DNA of 19,255 nt from an uncultured Flavobacteriales bacterium (GTDB taxonomy: Bacteria; Bacteroidota; Bacteroidia; Flavobacteriales; UBA1820): contig CAUHQV010000035.1 of assembly GCA_959608625.1 (NCBI GenBank), positions 1 through 19,255 of the forward strand. Reading direction: 5' to 3'. Positions within the stretch are counted from its first letter, which is position 1, and each line of letters starts with the position of its first letter. The position numbers and the translations under genes are program-made. The notes below the pieces were generated by a model that was not told where the DNA came from, did not search any database, and saw only the letters and a list, made by a program, of their open reading frames with translations. Of this stretch, positions 14,869 through 19,255 are shown piece by piece.

Positions 14869-14876
14869 CAAATATA
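14869..14876 (-). promoter_or_regulatory. -7 promoter box of the namZ-flippase operon (TATATTTG)
   Basis: The minus strand reads TATATTTG, a full consensus match, about 54 nt before the ATG at 14815. It places the transcription start near 14862, which argues against the TTG at 14860 as start codon. Confidence 0.65.
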
Positions 14877-14932
14877 CGAAGACCCGCGTATTTTTTCCGG
14901 AAAAGGGCGGCTGGGGGGCTAAAAGTTACACC

Positions 14933-15304
14933 TTATTTATAAAAGTTACGCCCGCAATGATGGCATACGTATTTCTGGCGCTCGCCATGGAAAATGCGGC
15001 GGATGGTTTCCAGCAGGGGATTTACGTCCGAGGCGTCGGCTACGGCCGTGTCGCCGGAGTGGCAGAAAGGACATAGTATTTTTTTCAGACTTTCCGGGGG
15101 ATACACGCTTTCCACGATGCGGGTGGCGCGTTCAAAATCGGCCTCGTCCACCAGGATGCGGATACCTTCTCTTTCCAGGGCCGGGGTAAGGGAAAGAGTA
15201 GCGATACTCTGGTTGACTACTTCGGCGGTGATACCCTCGCTTTCCAGATGGCCTTTAATAATATAGGCCCGGTCCAGATCCGGACAGTAGAGTAGCGTTT
15301 TCAT
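14933..15304 (-). CDS. DUF2007 domain protein with C-terminal zinc ribbon
   Basis: The frame is open far upstream, but the family N-terminus MKTLLYCPDLDRAYIIKGHL begins at the ATG at 15304, giving 123 residues. The first 70 residues resemble the DUF2007 ('putative signal transducing protein') fold, a small ferredoxin-like domain of unknown function. The tail carries two CxxC pairs, C78-PF-C81 (ILCPFCHSGD) and C114-HH-C117 (YVCHHCGRNF), which should bind one zinc ion. It starts 19 bp after the stop of the secreted-protein gene and is probably expressed with it. The ATG choice removes a tail of upstream residues that would be the antisense-like read-through of the neighbour gene. Confidence 0.78.
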   Translation of the reverse strand: MKTLLYCPDLDRAYIIKGHLESEGITAEVVNQSIATLSLTPALEREGIRILVDEADFERATRIVESVYPPESLKKILCPFCHSGDTAVADASDVNPLLETIRRIFHGERQKYVCHHCGRNFYK

Positions 15305-15323
15305 CGTTTGGGGAAATTTGAGA

Positions 15324-15992
15324 TTACATCCAATAGCCCGGACGGTTCCAGGGATTGTGCATGGAGCCGTACATAAAACTCCCCATACCCGGGTATCCGT
15401 AATAGCCATATCCGTAGGGCATCCCACCTTCGATATAAGAGCAGTTGAAGCTAAGCATAGCCCGATCCGAAAGACGATAGTCCGCCCCGAGCGAGAATCC
15501 TTTTTTGGGAATGAAAGGATTGCCGCTGTCGGCCATATTGATGAAGCCCGATGCATGGAGCGTCAGGCGGGAGTTGACATAATAGGCAATGGCGGCGTAT
15601 GCGATAGCGTCGGTCGTATTGAACCGTTTCGAGGGGCGTCCGTCGGTGATGATGCTCCAGGGGATAAAGTCCGCTCCGTTGTAATAGGATTGCATCACAC
15701 TGACCCCGGCGGTGACGTCCACTTTTTTGCTCACGGGCGCCGTGACCTGGGCCGAAGTATTAAATCCCCACGCGGTATTGTTTTTCCGTCCGCCGACATA
15801 TCCTTCCATATTTACCTGATAGGAAGCCTTGCGGCGGGACATTTTCTCGAAGTGCTCGGAGGCTTGCCCGGTATTCGGGTTGAAATAGGCCGCCGTGCTG
15901 TCTGCGTCGTTCTGGGCAAAAAGCGCTGCCGGCAGTGCGAAGAGCGCCGCCGAGAGGATCATTTTACGAATGCCGGACAGGTAAGAAGTCAT
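15324..15992 (-). CDS. Secreted, probably outer-membrane beta-strand protein of unknown function
   Basis: The 222-residue product has a Sec signal peptide (positive MTSYLSGIRK, hydrophobic MILSAALFALPAALFA, cleavage before QNDADS). The mature part consists of alternating amphipathic strands such as SYQVNMEGYVGG, NTAWGFNTSAQVTAPV, VDVTAGVSVMQSYY and RLTLHASGFINMAD, consistent with a small outer-membrane barrel of about eight strands. The C-terminal 40 residues are rich in Gly, Tyr, Met and Pro (YGYGYYGYPGMG). I do not recognise a named family. The frame extends upstream to 16049, but the ATG at 15992 begins the signal peptide and lies about 38 nt after the predicted transcription start, so it is preferred. 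The DUF2007 gene follows in the same direction. Confidence 0.72.
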   Translation of the reverse strand: MTSYLSGIRKMILSAALFALPAALFAQNDADSTAAYFNPNTGQASEHFEKMSRRKASYQVNMEGYVGGRKNNTAWGFNTSAQVTAPVSKKVDVTAGVSVMQSYYNGADFIPWSIITDGRPSKRFNTTDAIAYAAIAYYVNSRLTLHASGFINMADSGNPFIPKKGFSLGADYRLSDRAMLSFNCSYIEGGMPYGYGYYGYPGMGSFMYGSMHNPWNRPGYWM

Positions 15993-16023
15993 ATCAGCCC
16001 CTTTCAAGGATTTGGTTATGCTA

Positions 16024-16052
16024 CAAAAATAGCACTTTACTATCAACACAAA
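16024..16052 (-). promoter_or_regulatory. Promoter of the secreted-protein/DUF2007 operon
   Basis: On the minus strand TTTG (16049-16052) and TATTTTTG (16024-16031) are spaced by 17 nt, close to the Bacteroidetes -33/-7 pattern. The -7 box is 31 nt before the ATG at 15992. Confidence 0.7.
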
Positions 16053-16097
16053 GTATTAAAAGTATTGTAAAAAATACAAAAACTTTCGGGAGTATCC

Positions 16098-16664
16098 TCA
16101 GAGGGCCGATACCAGGTCGTCTACCACCTGTGGGTAATACTTATATTCCAGCGCATGGACCCGTTCGGCCAGGTCTTCCGGGGCGTCGTCCCCGAAAACT
16201 TCCGTACGCGCTTGGAATACGATGTCTCCGTCGTCGTAATTCTCGTTGACGTAGTGGATGGTGATCCCCGATTCCTGTTCGCCGGCGTCGATCACGGCCT
16301 GGTGTACTTTCATCCCGTACATCCCTTTACCCCCGTAGGCAGGCAGCAATGCCGGATGGATATTGACGATGCGCTCCTGGTAATGTTCGGTGATCCCGCG
16401 GGGAACCAGGCTGAGAAACCCGGCCAGCACGATGAAGTCTATCTTGTTCTTCACCAGTTTGTCGAGTACTTTCCCTTCGCGCAGTTCTTCCCGGGAGAAT
16501 ACGACGGTAGGTACGGAATATTTGGCCGCCCGTTCCAGGACGCGGGCCTTGGGATTGTCCGTTAAGACGAGGGAAACATCCGCTCCGTCATTTTGACGGA
16601 AATAATTGATCAGGTTTTCGGCATTGGTGCCCGAACCCGAGGCGAAAACGGCTATGCGTTTCAT
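16098..16664 (-). CDS. purN: Phosphoribosylglycinamide formyltransferase (10-formyl-THF dependent)
   Basis: PurN transfers a formyl group from 10-formyltetrahydrofolate to glycinamide ribonucleotide, the third step of purine synthesis. The 188-residue product is the normal length. It opens with KRIAVFASGSGTN (phosphate-binding GSGTN at 10-14). It has the folate-site segment FIVLAGFLSLVP (77-88), the catalytic N101 and H103 in VNIHPALLPAYGGKGMYG, and SGITIHYVNENYDDGD with D145 as the third active-site residue. No other purine genes are in view, so it stands alone here, 105 bp before the next gene on the same strand, which has its own promoter. Its leader contains a long inverted repeat (16687-16722). 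Confidence 0.96.
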   Translation of the reverse strand: MKRIAVFASGSGTNAENLINYFRQNDGADVSLVLTDNPKARVLERAAKYSVPTVVFSREELREGKVLDKLVKNKIDFIVLAGFLSLVPRGITEHYQERIVNIHPALLPAYGGKGMYGMKVHQAVIDAGEQESGITIHYVNENYDDGDIVFQARTEVFGDDAPEDLAERVHALEYKYYPQVVDDLVSAL

Positions 16665-16686
16665 TTTAGTGGCTGTTGTAAGGTAT

Positions 16687-16722
16687 GCTTTTTGTTTTTC
16701 AAAGCAAAAAAACGCAAAAAGC
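16687..16722. repeat. Inverted repeat in the purN leader region
   Basis: GCTTTTTG (16687-16694) pairs with CAAAAAGC (16715-16722); the T-rich and A-rich interior can extend the pairing around CAAAG. It lies 23-58 nt before the purN start. It could be a weak hairpin in the leader RNA or an operator. The purN promoter itself was not identified, and the remaining spacer up to the acpP promoter holds nothing else definite. Confidence 0.45.
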
Positions 16723-16866
16723 TTGTGATTTACAAGAGGTAAGTTAATAATTTTTCTAAATATTTTTTTGAGTTAATGGTGTGTGCCACAATGCGATAAT
16801 GGGGTGTCTGAATAAAATCGAGTTAAGATTTGGAGAGATTGTTGTGGGAATAGTAAAAGTTTTGAG

Positions 16867-16874
16867 TAAATTTG
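16867..16874 (+). promoter_or_regulatory. -7 promoter box of acpP-fabF (TAAATTTG)
   Basis: TAAATTTG matches the -7 consensus. A GTTG at 16841-16844, 22 nt upstream, may be the -33 element. The transcript would begin about 25 nt before the acpP ATG, with an A-rich leader (repeated ACATTAAA words). Confidence 0.72.
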
Positions 16875-16904
16875 CTGGCTGAAACATTAAAACATTAAAC
16901 CATT

Positions 16905-17144
16905 ATGTCTGACATTGCATCAAGAGTAAAAGCTATTATCGTAGACAAACTCGGAGTTGATGAAAACGAAGTAACTCCCGAGGCCAGTTTCACAAACGAC
17001 CTTGGAGCGGATTCGCTTGACACGGTTGAGCTTATCATGGAGTTTGAGAAGGAGTTCGACATCCAGATTCCTGATGACCAGGCCGAAAATATCACTACCG
17101 TAGGTCAGGTAATCAATTATATCGAGGAACAGCAGAAGAAATAA
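16905..17144 (+). CDS. acpP: Acyl carrier protein
   Basis: The 79-residue acidic protein carries growing acyl chains on a phosphopantetheine arm in type II fatty acid synthesis. The attachment serine is S37 in LGADSLDTVELIMEFEKEF. The helix pattern and length are canonical (SRVKAIIVDKLGV at the start, VGQVINYIEEQQKK at the end). It is the first gene of a cluster: fabF begins 20 bp after its stop and rnc follows. Codon use is restricted, as expected for a highly expressed gene, and its base composition is lower in GC than that of its neighbours. Confidence 0.98.
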   Translation: MSDIASRVKAIIVDKLGVDENEVTPEASFTNDLGADSLDTVELIMEFEKEFDIQIPDDQAENITTVGQVINYIEEQQKK

Positions 17145-17164
17145 TCCCTCGCAAAGAGCAGATT

Positions 17165-18418
17165 ATGGAACTTAAGAGAGTAGTGGTAACGGGCCTCGGC
17201 GCGCTTACACCACTCGGCAATACGGCCCCCCAGACATGGAAAGGGCTGGTCGAAGGGGTGAGCGGGGCAGGGCCCATTACTCATTTCGATGCGTCGAAAT
17301 TCAAGACCCACTTTGCGTGCGAACTAAAGAACTTTGACATCAGTCAGTTCATCGACCGCAAAGATGGCCGCAAGATGGATCCTTATGCACAGTATGCCTT
17401 GGTGGCTGCGGAAGAAGGAGTCAAAGATGCCGGATTTGATCTTGAAAAAGAAGACCTTACGCGTATAGGCGTAATATGGGGTTCGGGTATCGGCGGGCTT
17501 CTGACCTTCCACCAGGAGGTAATGAACTTCGCAGCCGGCGGGGAAACTCCCCGTTTCAACCCGTTCTTCATCCCTAAAATGATCGCGGATATCGCTGCCG
17601 GTCATATATCTATCAAGTTCGGTTTCATGGGCCCCAACTTTGCGACGGTGGCTGCCTGTGCTTCGTCGGCCAATGCGCTGATCGATGCGCTTAACTATAT
17701 CCGTTTGGGCAAGGCCAATATCATCGTATCCGGTGGTTCGGAAGCTCCTATTGCAGAACCGGGCTTGGGTGGGTTCAACTCCCTCCAGGCACTTTCCACC
17801 CGCAATGACGATCCTAAAACAGCTTCGCGTCCTTTCGATAAGGACCGCGACGGTTTCGTAATGGGTGAAGGCGCCGGCTGCCTCGTTCTTGAAGAGCTGG
17901 AGCATGCCAAAGCCCGCGGAGCGAAGATCTATGCCGAATTCATCGGCGGCGGCTTGTCGGCGGACGCATATCATATGACGGCTCCCCATCCGGAAGGATT
18001 GGGCGCGGCGTTGGTGATGCGCAACTGCCTGGACGATGCCGGGGTAAAACCGGAAGAAGTGGACGAGATCAATATGCACGGGACTTCGACACCGCTGGGC
18101 GACCTTGCCGAGATCAAGGCTATCAAAGAGGTGTTCGGGGATGCGGCATACAATATCAACATCGATTCCACCAAGTCCATGACAGGCCATTTGCTTGGCG
18201 CTGCCGGGGCAGTGGAAGCCTTGTCGGTCGTCATGTCCATCAAGGAAGGTATCGTGCCTCCCACGATCAACCATTTCACGGACGATCCGGAAATAGACAG
18301 CCGCCTCAATTTTACATTCGGCAAAGCGCAAAAACGCGATGTGAAGATCGCCATGTCCAATACGTTCGGATTCGGCGGCCACAACGCCTGTGTGCTCTTC
18401 AAAAAGTATGAAGAGTAA
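17165..18418 (+). CDS. fabF: Beta-ketoacyl-ACP synthase II
   Basis: FabF condenses malonyl-ACP with acyl-ACP, the elongation step of fatty acid synthesis, and controls unsaturated chain length. The 417-residue product has the thiolase fold with the Cys-His-His triad: C165 in VAACASSANA, H305 in NMHGTSTPLGD and H342 in SMTGHLLGAAG, with K337 nearby in DSTKSM. It starts MELKRVVVTGLGALTPLGN and ends FGFGGHNACVLFKKY, both standard for the family. Its usual partner, the acyl carrier protein, is encoded 20 bp upstream and shares the promoter. Confidence 0.98.
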   Translation: MELKRVVVTGLGALTPLGNTAPQTWKGLVEGVSGAGPITHFDASKFKTHFACELKNFDISQFIDRKDGRKMDPYAQYALVAAEEGVKDAGFDLEKEDLTRIGVIWGSGIGGLLTFHQEVMNFAAGGETPRFNPFFIPKMIADIAAGHISIKFGFMGPNFATVAACASSANALIDALNYIRLGKANIIVSGGSEAPIAEPGLGGFNSLQALSTRNDDPKTASRPFDKDRDGFVMGEGAGCLVLEELEHAKARGAKIYAEFIGGGLSADAYHMTAPHPEGLGAALVMRNCLDDAGVKPEEVDEINMHGTSTPLGDLAEIKAIKEVFGDAAYNINIDSTKSMTGHLLGAAGAVEALSVVMSIKEGIVPPTINHFTDDPEIDSRLNFTFGKAQKRDVKIAMSNTFGFGGHNACVLFKKYEE

Positions 18419-18445
18419 CGCTGTTGGCGTGTAAAATCTGATTTA

Positions 18446-19183
18446 ATGGATATTTTAAAGAAAATATTTAATTCCCGCGGTCATCATGACTGCGGGAATT
18501 TTGTTTATAAAAATATCCTGGGTTTTACCCCGCATAAGCCGGAATATTACGACGCTGCTTTTACTCACCGTTCTTTGGGGCGGAAAGACAAATTCGGGCA
18601 TAAGGTCAATTACGAACGACTGGAATACCTCGGAGATGCGATACTCGGGGCCGTGATCGCAGATTATTTATACCGCCATGCCCCCCAAGGGGATGAAGGG
18701 TACCTGACCCAGATGCGCTCTAAAATCGTCAGCCGGGCCCAACTAAATGCGATAGGGAAGGATATGCATCTGGATGAAATAATCAAGTGTGCGTTCCCTA
18801 AAGGCAAACTGCCGGACGCGGTGTTCGGCGATACGATGGAGGCTCTGATAGGAGCTATTTACCTGGACAGGGGCTATAGCAAATGCCAAAAATTCATCCT
18901 GCGGCGGATTATTAAACCCTATGTCGATATAGAGACGCTGGAGCATAAAGTGACCAGTTACAAGGGGTTGATGATCGAGTGGGCTCAGAAGGCCAAAAAG
19001 TCGCTCCGGTTTGAAATATGCGATGTCCGGGAGGACGATTTGCAAAACCAGTTCGGGGTTCGGTTATTCATTGCCGACGATTGCGTATCCAAAGGGCGGG
19101 GTAATTCGAAAAAAAAGGCGGAAGAGCAGGCTTCCAAACGTGCTTATTATCAGCTACGTTGGAAAATCAATAAAAAAAAGTAG
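18446..19183 (+). CDS. rnc: Ribonuclease III
   Basis: RNase III cuts double-stranded RNA in rRNA maturation and mRNA turnover. The 245-residue product contains the signature NYERLEYLGDAILG with E57, E60 and D64. The second acidic pair is D129 and E132 in FGDTMEALIGAIYLDRG, so all catalytic residues are present. The C-terminal double-stranded RNA-binding domain (about residues 172-243) shows YKGLMIEWAQKAKK and ends GNSKKKAEEQASKRAYYQL. The N-terminus (YKNILGFTPHKPEYYDAAFTHRS from about residue 21) aligns with other Bacteroidetes RNase III proteins and supports the ATG at 18446. It lies 27 bp after fabF in the conserved acpP-fabF-rnc order. A strong hairpin covers codons 9-19 of its own reading frame. 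Confidence 0.97.
   Translation: MDILKKIFNSRGHHDCGNFVYKNILGFTPHKPEYYDAAFTHRSLGRKDKFGHKVNYERLEYLGDAILGAVIADYLYRHAPQGDEGYLTQMRSKIVSRAQLNAIGKDMHLDEIIKCAFPKGKLPDAVFGDTMEALIGAIYLDRGYSKCQKFILRRIIKPYVDIETLEHKVTSYKGLMIEWAQKAKKSLRFEICDVREDDLQNQFGVRLFIADDCVSKGRGNSKKKAEEQASKRAYYQLRWKINKKK
18470..18500 (+). promoter_or_regulatory. Near-perfect hairpin inside the 5' coding end of rnc
   Basis: Arms AATTCCCGCGGTCAT (18470-18484) and ATGACTGCGGGAATT (18486-18500) pair fully in RNA except for one G-U wobble, with the closing bases as a short loop. TTTTGTTTA follows, which resembles a weak terminator U-run. It lies 52-82 nt after the fabF stop. It could attenuate read-through from acpP-fabF into rnc, or be a double-stranded site cut by RNase III itself. 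Confidence 0.75.
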
Positions 19184-19185
19184 GA

Positions 19186-19220
19186 TTTTTTACCGATTTT
19201 ATTTGGAAAGGGGTAAAAAA
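19186..19220. terminator. T6ACC/GGTA6 inverted repeat after rnc
   Basis: TTTTTTACC (19186-19194) and GGTAAAAAA (19212-19220) are exact reverse complements with a 17-nt spacer, starting 3 nt after the rnc stop. The stem is AT-rich, so it would be a weak terminator on its own. The spacer holds the -33 box of the next promoter, so an operator role is also possible. Confidence 0.4.
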
Positions 19221-19234
19221 AGGTATTATCTTTG
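19202..19234 (+). promoter_or_regulatory. Consensus Bacteroidetes promoter for the next gene (right edge)
   Basis: TTTG (19202-19205) and TATCTTTG (19227-19234) are separated by 21 nt, the best full -33/-7 match in the window. Transcription would begin about 19241; the remaining bases to the window end are too few to identify the gene. Confidence 0.8.
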
Positions 19235-19255
19235 CACCCGCAAACGGATCGAGGG

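Noticed and set aside
17324..18382. A 352-residue open frame on - opposite fabF
   Set aside because: Antisense of fabF, whose active-site motifs are intact; the minus-strand product has no recognisable domain.
1..19255. CRISPR array, transposase or recombinase genes
   Set aside because: No regularly spaced repeats and no protein with transposase or recombinase motifs were found.

Overview
The window comes from a member of the Bacteroidetes, most likely Bacteroidales, and perhaps an Alistipes-like Rikenellaceae (the family is inferred from gene content and GC-rich codon use; no 16S is present). Support comes from recurrent -7 boxes of the form TAnnTTTG, A-rich rather than Shine-Dalgarno-like leaders, and phylum-typical families (DUF4834, NamZ/DUF1343, the acpP-fabF-rnc order).

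Left edge (1-1962): an AT-rich segment unlike the rest of the window. It holds the 3' end of a two-helix membrane protein gene whose stop overlaps (ATGA) the start of a nucleoid-associated protein of the NdpA/YejK family. About 700 bp of non-coding, repeat-scarred DNA follows, and then the 3' side of a tRNA-Arg(CCT) gene with its terminator. This layout resembles the inner edge of a horizontally acquired island next to a tRNA.

Core block 1 (2093-10739, + strand): polA (intact 5' nuclease, proofreading and polymerase domains), tilS (tRNA-Ile lysidine synthase), a DsbD-type transmembrane thiol reductase and a YgiQ-family radical SAM enzyme. The gaps tilS/dsbD and dsbD/ygiQ each carry one copy of a 47-bp element: a C-rich head followed by two abutting 18-nt hairpins. 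The stems differ between copies by compensatory changes.

Core block 2 (10852-12136, + strand): a small DUF4834 membrane protein and a protein joining an ATP-cone to an Mrr-like PD-(D/E)XK nuclease. A long bidirectional terminator separates this block from the convergent genes.

Core block 3 (12206-16664, - strand): a flippase of the polysaccharide-export type behind a NamZ-like exo-muramidase without signal peptide; a secreted, probably outer-membrane protein with a DUF2007/zinc-ribbon protein; and purN.

Core block 4 (16867-19255, + strand): acpP-fabF-rnc, the fatty acid synthesis/RNase III cluster. A near-perfect hairpin lies inside the first codons of rnc. A consensus promoter for the next, unseen gene sits at the right edge.

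Most of the window is housekeeping. The parts most worth following up are the membrane/NdpA pair at the left edge, the covarying double-hairpin repeats, the ATP-cone nuclease, and the hairpin in the start of rnc.
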